Shown: positions 8,515-16,300, numbered from the stretch's first letter. The stretch: 20,060 nt of DNA from Polaribacter sp. (GCA_030731695.1 JANQTK010000341.1:12471-32530), one strand, 5' to 3'. Made by a program: numbers and translations. The notes: generated by a model not told the origin, from the letters alone.

Positions 8515-9425
8515 TGCTTCAAAATAGCTTATTCCTCTTTTTTTATTTTTTTAGTTTTATACTATTCTCACAAATAGAATATAAAAAAGAATATTATGAA
8601 AATGATCAATTAAAAGAAGAAGGATGGCAAATTGAAAATAAAAAAATTGGTTATTGGATTACTTATAACTCAAATAATACTATCTCTTCTAAAGGATTTT
8701 ATATTGAAAATAAAAAAAATGGATTTTGGAATTTTTATCATTTAAATGGAAAAATTAAAACACAGGGAGTATTTATAGATGATTTAAAAAATGGCAATTG
8801 GTATGAATATTACGAAGATGGAATAAAAAAAAATGAAGGAATTTATATTGATAATTTAAAAAATGGCTATTGGTTTTTTTATTACAACAACAATACTATT
8901 TTTGAGGAAGGTAGGTTCAAAGATGATTTAAAAACGAATACTTGGTTGTCTTATTATTCAAATAAAACATTAAAATATAAAGCACGTTTTCTTAATGACA
9001 AAAATTCTGGTTTTTGGATTGTATATCACGAAAATGGAAAAAAAGAAAGTGAGGGTGAATATAAAAATGGATTAAAAACAGGGTATTGGAAATTTTACTT
9101 TAATAATGGTAAACTAGAAAAAGAAGGTAATTTTAAAAACAATCTAGAAACAAATTACTGGTATTTTTACACTAAAAATTCAATCAAAGAAAAAGAAGGG
9201 CATTTCACTTTAGGAAAAAAAAATAATTGGTGGTTATTTTATGATACGCATGGTGAAATAATTCAAAAATGTCAATTAGAAAATGATCAAAAAAATGGCT
9301 ATTGTTTGATATTTCAAAACAAGAAAATTATAAAAGCTTCCAAATTTAAAGCTGGAAAAAAAAATAAAGAATGGACAGATATTTCAACTTTCAAAAAAGA
9401 GAACAATCTACTTGATTTAAAATAA
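8514..9425 (+). CDS. Secreted MORN-type (YwqK-like) repeat protein
   Basis: A signal peptide (residues 1-19, LFLFFYFFSFILFSQ) precedes about ten tandem units of 24 residues (72 bases), with the core K-N-G-Y-W-x-F-Y-x-N-G-K-x-x-x-E-G-x-F. This is the MORN_2 / 'toxin-antitoxin YwqK family' repeat class. Despite that database name, no toxin is present here. The protein probably forms an elongated beta-meander in the periplasm or at the cell surface; its ligand is unknown. Start and upstream stop overlap as TAATG, suggesting translational coupling with the polyferredoxin. The gene is more A+T-rich than its neighbours: three sampled 60-base rows (8701, 8881, 9061) hold only 8, 16 and 13 G+C. It is flanked by two copies of the polyferredoxin gene end, suggesting later arrival. 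Confidence 0.8.
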   Translation: MLQNSLFLFFYFFSFILFSQIEYKKEYYENDQLKEEGWQIENKKIGYWITYNSNNTISSKGFYIENKKNGFWNFYHLNGKIKTQGVFIDDLKNGNWYEYYEDGIKKNEGIYIDNLKNGYWFFYYNNNTIFEEGRFKDDLKTNTWLSYYSNKTLKYKARFLNDKNSGFWIVYHENGKKESEGEYKNGLKTGYWKFYFNNGKLEKEGNFKNNLETNYWYFYTKNSIKEKEGHFTLGKKNNWWLFYDTHGEIIQKCQLENDQKNGYCLIFQNKKIIKASKFKAGKKNKEWTDISTFKKENNLLDLK

Positions 9426-9480
9426 ATAAAGCCGATTATAAAAGTAATTTTTTCTGATTATGTTGAGTAAAATCTTATCA

Positions 9481-9641
9481 GAAAACCATTGTGAGTTTTA
9501 GTTATAGTTATAATTTTTTAGCTAAGTAAACCTAATAAGCGAATTAAAATTAGAAACTGACTCAAAAAGGAAGAATCAATCCAACTGAAATTCTTTTAGG
9601 AAATGATGTATATTTTGATAAATCTACTTAATAATCAGTAA
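9481..9641 (+). pseudogene. Decayed second copy of the polyferredoxin 3' end
   Basis: This stretch aligns with 8350-8514, the last 55 codons of the polyferredoxin. Broken by small frameshifts, it still reads ELKLE, then RINPTEILLGNDV, then LLNNQ and a stop at 9639-9641. The intact gene reads VLKLE, RINPTEILLGNDV, LLNNK and stop. In the best-preserved block all base differences are synonymous (for example ACA/ACT, TTG/CTT, GGT/GGA), so the copy diverged as a working gene before decaying. Upstream, the second ferredoxin motif is ruined: one Cys codon, TGT, aligns with TAT, and in-frame stops occur. Weaker similarity may extend to about 9455. No expression is expected. Confidence 0.85.
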
Positions 9642-9815
9642 GATAAAATTAATATTATTGTAAGTTCAATCATAAATTATTTCAAATAATGAGCAAAAAA
9701 ATGTTAAAAAAAGAAAATACAATAGTTAATATTTTGATAAAAATATTTATACTTTTACATCCGAAATTAAAGTAGGATAAAATAACTCATTGACTGATTT
9801 TATTTTTAATAATTA

Positions 9816-9829
9816 AATCAATTTTGATT
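9816..9829. repeat. 14-base palindrome just upstream of the glycosyltransferase operon
   Basis: AATCAATTTTGATT is a perfect palindrome of two 6-base arms with a TT centre, 16 bases before the ATG at 9846. It could be an operator for the operon. The surrounding 200 bases (9642-9845) contain no gene and no convincing TAnnTTTG promoter. Chance occurrence in A+T-rich DNA is quite possible. Confidence 0.2.
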
Positions 9830-9845
9830 GAACGAACATACTAAA

Positions 9846-10538
9846 ATGAAGTCCTTAATCAAGTTAATAATTCCTGCTTTTAATGAAGAAAATTCTATTG
9901 CAAAAGTCATAAACGATGTTCCAAAAATTGTTGATGAAATCATAGTAATAGATAATAATTCAACAGATGAAACAGCAAATAATGCAAAAAAAGCTGGAGC
10001 AACTGTTTTAAAAGAAGTAAAAAAAGGGTATGGCTTTGCTTGTTTGAAAGGAATAGATTATATTGCAAATCAAACAGACAAACCAACAATAGTTGTTTTT
10101 TTAGATGGTGATTATTCTGATTATCCTGAACAATTAACAGATATTGTACAACCAATTATTGAAGAAAATATTGATTTTGTAATTGGTGCCCGTGTAAAAG
10201 AATTGCGCGAACATGGCGCAATGACACCTCAACAAATCTTTGGAAATTGGTTAGCAACGAATTTGATGAGGGTATTTTTTGGGGCAAAATTTACAGATTT
10301 GGGCCCTTTTAGAGCCATAAAATATGAAAAATTAGTTGCATTGAACATGACCGATAAAACCTATGGTTGGACAGTGGAAATGCAATTAAAAGTATTGAAA
10401 CAAAAAATGAGTTACTTAGAAATACCCGTAAAATATAGAAACAGAATTGGAACATCAAAAGTTTCAGGAACTGTAAAAGGTAGTATATTTGCAGGAGTAA
10501 AAATACTAAGTTGGATTTTTAAATATAGTTTTAAATAA
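9846..10538 (+). CDS. Family 2 glycosyltransferase (DPM1/DPG synthase-like)
   Basis: A 230-residue GT-A fold enzyme: IIPAFNEENSI at the N-terminus (8-18), VIDNNSTDET (34-43) for nucleotide binding, the metal-binding DGD (87-89), a Gly-Trp plus Glu pocket (YGWTVEM, 173-179), and a C-terminal RNRIGTSKVSGT (198-209) resembling dolichol-phosphate mannosyl/glucosyltransferases. No membrane segment is obvious, although the last 15 residues are hydrophobic enough for a peripheral contact. Such enzymes transfer a sugar from a nucleotide donor to a polyprenyl phosphate or other lipid. The ATG at 9846 is preferred over a TTG at 9828 because the family start begins right there. The stop overlaps the next start (TAATG), making it the first gene of a three-gene coupled operon. 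It may supply a lipid-linked sugar to the GT-C enzyme encoded two genes on. Confidence 0.87.
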   Translation: MKSLIKLIIPAFNEENSIAKVINDVPKIVDEIIVIDNNSTDETANNAKKAGATVLKEVKKGYGFACLKGIDYIANQTDKPTIVVFLDGDYSDYPEQLTDIVQPIIEENIDFVIGARVKELREHGAMTPQQIFGNWLATNLMRVFFGAKFTDLGPFRAIKYEKLVALNMTDKTYGWTVEMQLKVLKQKMSYLEIPVKYRNRIGTSKVSGTVKGSIFAGVKILSWIFKYSFK

Positions 10539-12028
10539 TGTTTATAGAGTCTTTAATTATCACTATTTATACAATTAGCTTGTTGCTTATTTTCATGTAT
10601 GCACTAGCACAATTGAATTTACTTTTCAATTATTTAAAGTATCGAAACAAACCCGATAATTCCCCAAAGTTCAACTTTAATAATCCTGATGAAATTCCAT
10701 ACGTAACCATACAATTACCCGTTTATAACGAATTGTATGTAATGGAACGCTTGTTGGAAAACATCGCAAAAATCGATTATCCAAAAGATAAATTAGAAAT
10801 CCAAGTATTGGACGATTCTACTGACGAATCTGTGGAAACAACAGCTAAACATGTAAAAATCATTCAAGATCTAGGAATTGATATTCAACATATTAGAAGA
10901 GAAAATAGACAAGGTTTTAAAGCAGGAGCTTTAAAAGAAGGTTTAAAAACTGCCAAAGGTGAATTCATTGCTATTTTTGATGCCGATTTTTTACCAAAAG
11001 AAGATTGGTTAAAACTAACTGTTCCTTATTTCAAAGATTCGCAACTTGGAGTAGTACAAACCAAATGGAGTCATATCAATAGAAATTATTCTACTTTGAC
11101 AAAAATTCAAGCATTTGCTTTGGATGCTCATTTTTCTTTAGAACAAGTTGGTAGAAACAGCAAAGGACATTTCATCAATTTTAATGGTACTGCTGGAGTT
11201 TGGAGAAAAGAATGCATTTATGATGCTGGAAATTGGGAAGGTGATACATTGACAGAGGATTTAGATTTAAGTTATAGAGCACAATTTAAAAAATGGAAAT
11301 TCAAATATTTAGAAAATGTTGAAACTCCTGCTGAACTTCCTGTAGTAATTAGTGCGGCAAGATCTCAACAATTTAGATGGAATAAAGGTGGTGCAGAGAA
11401 TTTTCAAAAAATGATTAAACGCATTATTTTAAACAAAAACACCTCATTCAAAACCAAAGTTCACAGTGTATTGCATTTGTTAAATAGTACAATGTTTATC
11501 TGTATTTTTTTAGTTTCTGTATTAAGTGTTCCAATGCTTTATATCAAAAATGAGTACGCACACTTAAAACCCTATTTCTATGTAATGAGCTTTTTTGTGG
11601 TAAGTTCACTCATCTTTTTTGTGTGTTACTGGTTCATGTATAAAAATACCTATGGTGGAGGTTTCAAAAATTTCATCATTTATATTGGAGCGTTTTTTAC
11701 ATTTTTTTCAATTGCGATGGGATTTTCATTACACAATACAATCGCAGTTTTAGAAGGTCATTTTGGTAAAAAAAGTGAATTTGTAAGAACACCCAAATTC
11801 AATATTATCACGTTAAAAGATGGCTGGAAAAACAACAAATACATCAAAAAGAGACCATCTCTTCATGTAATTTTAGAAGGATTATTAGCTCTTTACTTTG
11901 TTTTTGGAATGTACAGTGCATTTATAGTTGGTGATCAAGGTGGAGATTTTGGACTTTTCCCTTTCCATTTAATGTTATTTATTGGGTATTTCTACGTGTT
12001 TTTTAAATCCATTTTTTCAAAAGCGTAG
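10538..12028 (+). CDS. Processive family 2 glycan synthase (CslA/cellulose synthase-like)
   Basis: A 496-residue membrane glycosyltransferase. A membrane helix (about 4-26) is followed by the cytoplasmic GT-A domain with the four hallmarks of processive beta-glycan synthases: Asp92-Asp93 (LDDSTDE), the metal-binding DAD (148-150), the catalytic TED (239-241), and QQFRW (277-281, the QxxRW motif). About four C-terminal membrane helices between roughly 313 and 495 would form the translocation channel. Size and layout resemble plant CslA mannan synthases and related bacterial proteins. No PilZ domain, BcsB or BcsC-like partner is in the window, so ordinary bacterial cellulose synthesis is unlikely. 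The polymer is unknown. Both ends overlap neighbouring genes by one base, implying coupled translation. Confidence 0.88.
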   Translation: MFIESLIITIYTISLLLIFMYALAQLNLLFNYLKYRNKPDNSPKFNFNNPDEIPYVTIQLPVYNELYVMERLLENIAKIDYPKDKLEIQVLDDSTDESVETTAKHVKIIQDLGIDIQHIRRENRQGFKAGALKEGLKTAKGEFIAIFDADFLPKEDWLKLTVPYFKDSQLGVVQTKWSHINRNYSTLTKIQAFALDAHFSLEQVGRNSKGHFINFNGTAGVWRKECIYDAGNWEGDTLTEDLDLSYRAQFKKWKFKYLENVETPAELPVVISAARSQQFRWNKGGAENFQKMIKRIILNKNTSFKTKVHSVLHLLNSTMFICIFLVSVLSVPMLYIKNEYAHLKPYFYVMSFFVVSSLIFFVCYWFMYKNTYGGGFKNFIIYIGAFFTFFSIAMGFSLHNTIAVLEGHFGKKSEFVRTPKFNIITLKDGWKNNKYIKKRPSLHVILEGLLALYFVFGMYSAFIVGDQGGDFGLFPFHLMLFIGYFYVFFKSIFSKA

Positions 12029-13422
12029 TGGCATTTTTCAACAAACATAAAGTTTGGTTTGTTGTCATTGCTAGTATTATCAACTACGTTTATGTTGCCT
12101 ATTTTTTAGAAAGAACTTCTTTTGTAGAATTGCTTTTCTGTTGGATTTTTCTCTTTGGGTGTTTTTATTTTTTAGTAAAAAAAAGCACATGCACTTTCAA
12201 AGAATTAGCAATAATTTCAGTTCTTTTCAGATTGATTTTACTCTTTGCAACGCCTAATTTATCACAAGATTTTTATAGATTTATTTGGGATGGAAGAATG
12301 ATTTTTGCCGGTTTCAATCCATATCTTTCTACACCAGAATCATTTATAAATAGTGGTGTATTTCCAATTCATGATGCCAAAACATTGTATGAAGGAATGG
12401 GTGTTTTAAACGGAAGCCATTTTACCAATTATCCTCCAATTCATCAATTCGGATTTTTGATTGCCGCCTTTTTTGCAAGCAAGTCCATTTTTGGAAGTAT
12501 GCTTGTTTTAAGATTTCTACTCATTTTAGCAGATATTGGAATTCTTTACATCGGAAAAAAATTATTAGAAAGATTGCATCTTCCAAATCACACTATTTTT
12601 TGGTATGCTTTGAATCCTTTTATCATCATTGAAATGACAGGAAATTTACATTTTGAACCTGTTATGTTGTTCTTTTTGATACTTAGTTTTTACAAATTAC
12701 AGCAACAAAAATGGATTTTAGGAGCCCTATTTATGGGTTGTGCTATTTCAGTAAAACTGATTCCATTGCTCTTTTTACCCCTGTTTTTAAAGTGGTTTGT
12801 TTCAACAACATCTGACTCAAATTCTCCTGAAAAATTTCATTTTTTTTGTTTTATAAAAAAAATAGATTTTAGAAAATTGATTTTATTTTACACTATGATT
12901 ATTGGTGTAATTGTCTTGTTATTCTCTCCTTTTCTATCTCAAAACCTAATTTCAAACTATTCAAAATCAGTAGGCTTATGGTTTACAACTTTTGAATTCA
13001 ATGCAAGTTTTTATTATCTATTTAGAGAAATTGGCTATTTAATTTCAGGGTATAACGAAATTGCAATTATTGGAAAAATCACCGCTTTAAGTACTGTTAT
13101 TTTCATTTTAATAGTAGCCTTTTTCAGAAAAAATAATTCCATAGAAAACCTGATTATTTCCATGCTTTTGGGCATCAATTTTTACTATTTTTTATCAAGT
13201 ACAGTGCATCCTTGGTATATTGCAACACCATTACTTTTATGCATTTTTACAAAATATCGATTTCCGATTTTTTGGTCATTTATAGTTATTTTAAGTTATC
13301 ATGCATATGCAAGTTCATCTTGGAATGAAAATTTATTTTTAGTTGCTTTTCAATATATTTTGCTTTTTTCTTATATAATCTATGAAATTAAAAAACATAT
13401 CGTAAAAAAAACAATTCGTTAA
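12028..13422 (+). CDS. Polytopic GT-C glycosyltransferase (mannosyltransferase-like, GT87/DUF2029 type)
   Basis: A 464-residue protein with about ten to twelve hydrophobic segments. The first large loop has the GT-C signature: Asp81 and Asp88 in SQDFYRFIWDGRMIFAGFNP (79-98), followed by NYPP (134-137), as in polyprenyl-phosphate-sugar dependent mannosyl- and arabinosyl-type transferases. Such enzymes use lipid-linked sugars on the outer face of the inner membrane. The start is a GTG overlapping the previous stop (TAGTG), so translation is probably coupled to the glycan synthase. In this operon it may decorate, prime or cap the product of the upstream synthase, with a lipid-linked sugar made by the first gene. 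That is inference from order and family. No other start nearby fits better. Confidence 0.8.
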   Translation: MAFFNKHKVWFVVIASIINYVYVAYFLERTSFVELLFCWIFLFGCFYFLVKKSTCTFKELAIISVLFRLILLFATPNLSQDFYRFIWDGRMIFAGFNPYLSTPESFINSGVFPIHDAKTLYEGMGVLNGSHFTNYPPIHQFGFLIAAFFASKSIFGSMLVLRFLLILADIGILYIGKKLLERLHLPNHTIFWYALNPFIIIEMTGNLHFEPVMLFFLILSFYKLQQQKWILGALFMGCAISVKLIPLLFLPLFLKWFVSTTSDSNSPEKFHFFCFIKKIDFRKLILFYTMIIGVIVLLFSPFLSQNLISNYSKSVGLWFTTFEFNASFYYLFREIGYLISGYNEIAIIGKITALSTVIFILIVAFFRKNNSIENLIISMLLGINFYYFLSSTVHPWYIATPLLLCIFTKYRFPIFWSFIVILSYHAYASSSWNENLFLVAFQYILLFSYIIYEIKKHIVKKTIR

Positions 13423-13429
13423 TCTTTAA

Positions 13430-13463
13430 TTGTTAAAAAACTACATTTATTTTTATATCTTCG
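13430..13463 (+). promoter_or_regulatory. Candidate promoter of the LacI-regulator operon
   Basis: TATCTTCG (13456-13463) matches TAnnTTTG at five of six fixed positions. A TTG lies at 13430-13432, giving a 23-base spacer at the upper limit described for Flavobacterium promoters. The leader to the ATG at 13482 would be roughly 12 bases. It would separate transcription of the regulator from the upstream glycosyltransferase operon. Confidence 0.4.
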
Positions 13464-13481
13464 TGGTTAAAATTTTTTCTC

Positions 13482-14495
13482 ATGAACAAACTCACAATTA
13501 AAGACATTGCAAAGAAATTCAATGTCTCTATTTCTACTGTTTCTAAAGCGTTGAATGATAGTTATGAAATTAGTGATGCCACCAAAGAAAAAATTCAAAA
13601 ATATGCTAAAGAAAATAATTACAAACCTAATTTTAATGCACTTAGCTTAAAAAATAGAAGTACAAAAACGATTGGAATTATTCTTCCAACGATGTTAAAC
13701 TACTTTTTTGTACAGGTTTTTAATGGTATTGAAAAAACCGCTTTAGAAAGAGGTTACAAGGTAATTACTTGTATTTCAAATGAATCTTATGATAAAGAAT
13801 TGGAAATTATTGAAATGCTTTCCAATGGGAGTATAGACGGATTTATTTTGTCAATGGCAAAAGAAACAGAAATCAATAAAGATTTTTCTCATTTACAAGA
13901 AACTATAGAAAACGGAATTCCTATTGTGATGTTTGACAGAGTTGCACCAACAATTGAGTGTGATAAAGTTATTACTGATGATTTTAATGGCGCATTAAAT
14001 ACAGTGGAACATTTGTATAAAAGTGGTCATAGAAAAATCGGTTTTGTGTCTACTTTGAGTAATTTACACATTGGTCAGCAACGCTTTTTAGGTTACAAAA
14101 AAGGGTTAGAAATGGTTGGATTATCTTTCAACGAAGATTTTGTAATCAACATTATTGATACTGATTATAAAAAATACGAAGAGATATTATTGCCTTTCTT
14201 GAAAAAAAATAAATTCGATAGCATTATCACAACTGGCGAATCTGCAGCTGTTGCTTCTATGAAATCTGCATTAAAACTAGGGTATCAAATTCCTAAAGAT
14301 ATGTCTGTAATTGCATTTTCTAATGGGATTTTAGCAAGACACTCAAGTCCAAAAATGACTACCATTAGTCAGCATGGAGAATTAATGGGCGAAACTGCTG
14401 CCAAAATTTTGATTGATAGATTGGAAAATAAATTGACTGATTTTACCACTAAAGTTATTAAAACAGATTTGGTAATCAGAGATTCTACCAAATAA
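13482..14495 (+). CDS. LacI/GalR-family transcriptional regulator
   Basis: A 337-residue repressor-type protein. The N-terminal helix-turn-helix (4-25, LTIKDIAKKFNVSISTVSKALN) and the hinge region (about 50-65, PNFNALSLKNRS) are typical of the family. The periplasmic-binding-protein-like effector domain starts at TIGIILPTM. The effector is usually a sugar or sugar phosphate and cannot be named here. It is the first gene of a pair with a Cof-type HAD phosphatase 3 bases downstream. Its 59-base separation from the glycosyltransferase operon and its own candidate promoter make autoregulation plausible. Control of the glycosyltransferases is possible but not shown by any site I could recognise. 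Confidence 0.93.
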   Translation: MNKLTIKDIAKKFNVSISTVSKALNDSYEISDATKEKIQKYAKENNYKPNFNALSLKNRSTKTIGIILPTMLNYFFVQVFNGIEKTALERGYKVITCISNESYDKELEIIEMLSNGSIDGFILSMAKETEINKDFSHLQETIENGIPIVMFDRVAPTIECDKVITDDFNGALNTVEHLYKSGHRKIGFVSTLSNLHIGQQRFLGYKKGLEMVGLSFNEDFVINIIDTDYKKYEEILLPFLKKNKFDSIITTGESAAVASMKSALKLGYQIPKDMSVIAFSNGILARHSSPKMTTISQHGELMGETAAKILIDRLENKLTDFTTKVIKTDLVIRDSTK

Positions 14496-14498
14496 TAC

Positions 14499-15302
14499 AT
14501 GGATTTTTCCCAGATAAAATTGGTGGTTTCTGATATGGATGGCACATTGCTCAATTCCAAAGGAAAAGTGAGTGATCAATTCTTTTCTCTTTTTAAAAAA
14601 TTGCAAGAAAAAAACATTCATTTTTGTGCTGCAAGTGGCAGACAACACAATAGTATTGTATCGAAATTAGATACTATCAAAGATCAGATTTATGTGATTG
14701 CAGAAAATGGTGGCGTTGTAAAACAAGGAAAAACCACCTTACTTTCACACTTTTTAGATCCCAAAAAACTACAAGAATTGATTCCTGTTTTGCGAACTAT
14801 TGCTGGAGCAAATATGGTGCTTTGTTGCGATAATTCAGCGTATATTGAAAGCAAAGACGAACGTTTTATCACACTTTTTCAGGAATATTATCACAGTTTT
14901 CAACAAGTGGAAGATGTAATGGAAATTGCAAAAACAATTCCTGTTTTTAAAATTGCAGTCTATCATTTTGATTCTTCAGAAAAGTTTATTTTTCCTGTAG
15001 TACAAGATTTTAAAAACGAAGTTTTATTAAAAATTTCTGGACAACATTGGTTGGATATTTCTGATGAAAAAGCCAATAAAGGCAATGCTTTGAAAGCGGT
15101 TCAAAAACTTTTGAATGTTACAAAACAGGAAACATTGGTTTTTGGAGATTATCACAATGACATAGAAATGATGGAAGAATCCAATTTTTCATTCGCAATG
15201 AAAAATGCGCATGAAGACATCAAAAAAATTGCAAAATACAGCACTGAATCTAACGATCAATTTGGAGTTGAAATGGTGTTGGAAAAGTTGGTGAATCAAT
15301 AA
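14499..15302 (+). CDS. Cof-type HAD-IIB family phosphatase
   Basis: A 267-residue HAD hydrolase with all motifs: nucleophile and general acid Asp12/Asp14 in VSDMDGTLL, motif II Ser46 in AASGR, Lys194 in KANKGNAL (191-198), and the metal-binding GDYHND (216-221). The long insertion between 80 and 185 is the type IIB cap. Cof-type enzymes dephosphorylate sugar phosphates and other small phosphorylated metabolites in the cytoplasm. The precise substrate is unknown. It begins 3 bases after the LacI-type regulator stop, so both are made from one mRNA. This suggests a sugar phosphate that is both effector and substrate, which is inference. Confidence 0.92.
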   Translation: MDFSQIKLVVSDMDGTLLNSKGKVSDQFFSLFKKLQEKNIHFCAASGRQHNSIVSKLDTIKDQIYVIAENGGVVKQGKTTLLSHFLDPKKLQELIPVLRTIAGANMVLCCDNSAYIESKDERFITLFQEYYHSFQQVEDVMEIAKTIPVFKIAVYHFDSSEKFIFPVVQDFKNEVLLKISGQHWLDISDEKANKGNALKAVQKLLNVTKQETLVFGDYHNDIEMMEESNFSFAMKNAHEDIKKIAKYSTESNDQFGVEMVLEKLVNQ

Positions 15303-15325
15303 TAAAAAGCTAAATTTTAATTTTT

Positions 15326-15416
15326 AAAACTTTGTGTCTTTTGTGACTTCTCAGTGTTTTTTGTGTAATAGCTGTTTCACAAAGTATCACAAAATTCCTC
15401 AAAGTTTCACAAAGAA
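15326..15416. repeat. Imperfect inverted-repeat element with 10-base periodic arms
   Basis: Between the convergent HAD and DUF2797 genes, the right arm is four consecutive 10-base units: TTTCACAAAG (15375), TATCACAAAA (15385), TTCCTCAAAG (15395) and TTTCACAAAG (15405). The left arm (about 15330-15365) is built from similar units in the opposite sense, such as CTTTGTG, TTTTGTGAC and TTTTTTGTG. The two arms would pair imperfectly around a short loop. Arms of this composition remind me of dispersed intergenic repeats in Bacteroidota genomes. The element might also act as a two-way terminator. Confidence 0.6.
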
Positions 15417-15449
15417 TTGCCTACGAATTTTAAGTTGAATTATTGCTAT

Positions 15450-16241
15450 TTAAAATTCAATCGCAACCACCAAACCTTCATTTCCTCTGATATTAAAAAC
15501 GGTTTCGTCTTCAAAAATCAAATATTGACCTTTAATTCCGACTAAAGTTCCTGTATAGATTTTTTGTTTTTCTAAAGACAAACTTTTGGGTTTTTCAGGA
15601 TATTTCAACACCGGAAAATGAATTTGAGTTTCTTGGTTATTTTCAATAAAATAAGGCATAACTTCATCCGGAATATATTTTTTTAGCTGATCTCTCCAAA
15701 CAACCAAATCTTCGTCTTTACAATCATTTTGCAACATTTTGCGCCAATTGGTTTTATCAGCAACATGCGCTTTTAAAGCAACTTCTGTAATTCCTGCCAA
15801 ATATCTATTAGGAACTTCTACAATCTCTATGGCTTCGTGCGCACCTTGATCTATCCATCTTGTGGGCACTTGCTGTTTTCTGGTAACGCCCACTTTTACG
15901 TTGCTAGAGTTTGCCAAATACACAATATGAGGTTGCAATTGAACGGATTTTTCATATGCTAAATCACGATCTTCAATACCCAAATGCGCTTTGCTTAACT
16001 CAGGTTTCATGATCCAATCACCTGCATTTGGCGTTTCAAAAAAGCACGATTTACAGAAACCTTGTCTGTAAATTGGTTTTTCTAATTCACATTGCAAACA
16101 TTGATATTTGATAAAAGAAATCGAAATTTTAGTATTCAATAATTGATTTACATGCAAAAAATCAGATTGCATGTCTAAAAAATATTGAATCTCGTCCAAA
16201 TATTCCGTTTTCATTTTTTTTAACACTCCTTGATAGTTCAT
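15450..16241 (-). CDS. DUF2797 domain-containing protein
   Basis: A 263-residue cytoplasmic protein that I recognise as DUF2797. It has a zinc-ribbon-like pair CLQC (48-51) and CKSC (63-66), then GIEDRDLAYE (88-97) and the characteristic VYLANSSNVKVGVTR followed by QVPTRWIDQGA (107-133). A C-terminal part ends in short beta strands. Function is not established for the family. The frame can be read from a TTG at 16247, but the ATG at 16241 (MNYQGVLKK) is preferred. It is divergent from the GH3 gene with about 59 bases between, and convergent with the HAD phosphatase gene. The VKVGVTR-TRW pattern resembles the core of GIY-YIG nucleases, although I could not confirm catalytic residues. Confidence 0.85.
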   Translation of the reverse strand: MNYQGVLKKMKTEYLDEIQYFLDMQSDFLHVNQLLNTKISISFIKYQCLQCELEKPIYRQGFCKSCFFETPNAGDWIMKPELSKAHLGIEDRDLAYEKSVQLQPHIVYLANSSNVKVGVTRKQQVPTRWIDQGAHEAIEIVEVPNRYLAGITEVALKAHVADKTNWRKMLQNDCKDEDLVVWRDQLKKYIPDEVMPYFIENNQETQIHFPVLKYPEKPKSLSLEKQKIYTGTLVGIKGQYLIFEDETVFNIRGNEGLVVAIEF

Positions 16242-16270
16242 GACCAAATTTTAGTAATTTTAGCTCTTTA

Positions 16271-16278
16271 CAAAACTA
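16271..16278 (-). promoter_or_regulatory. -7 promoter element of the DUF2797 gene
   Basis: The minus strand reads TAGTTTTG, a perfect TAnnTTTG, 29 bases before the ATG at 16241. No TTG was found at the usual distance upstream; the nearest TTG leaves only about 11 bases. The -7 match and short leader are the only support. Confidence 0.35.
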
Positions 16279-16300
16279 CATAAAAATCACAAGGTAACTT

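Noticed and set aside
8631..9380. Tandem DNA repeat array
   Set aside because: The 72-base periodicity reflects protein-level MORN-type repeats; the copies are too diverged in DNA to be a separate repeat feature.
9828..9845. TTG start six codons upstream for the first glycosyltransferase
   Set aside because: The extra residues add nothing seen in the family, while the ATG at 9846 sits directly before the conserved N-terminus.
15375..15414. Short regularly spaced repeats suggestive of a CRISPR array
   Set aside because: The 10-base units are directly adjacent with no unique spacers, and no cas gene is present.
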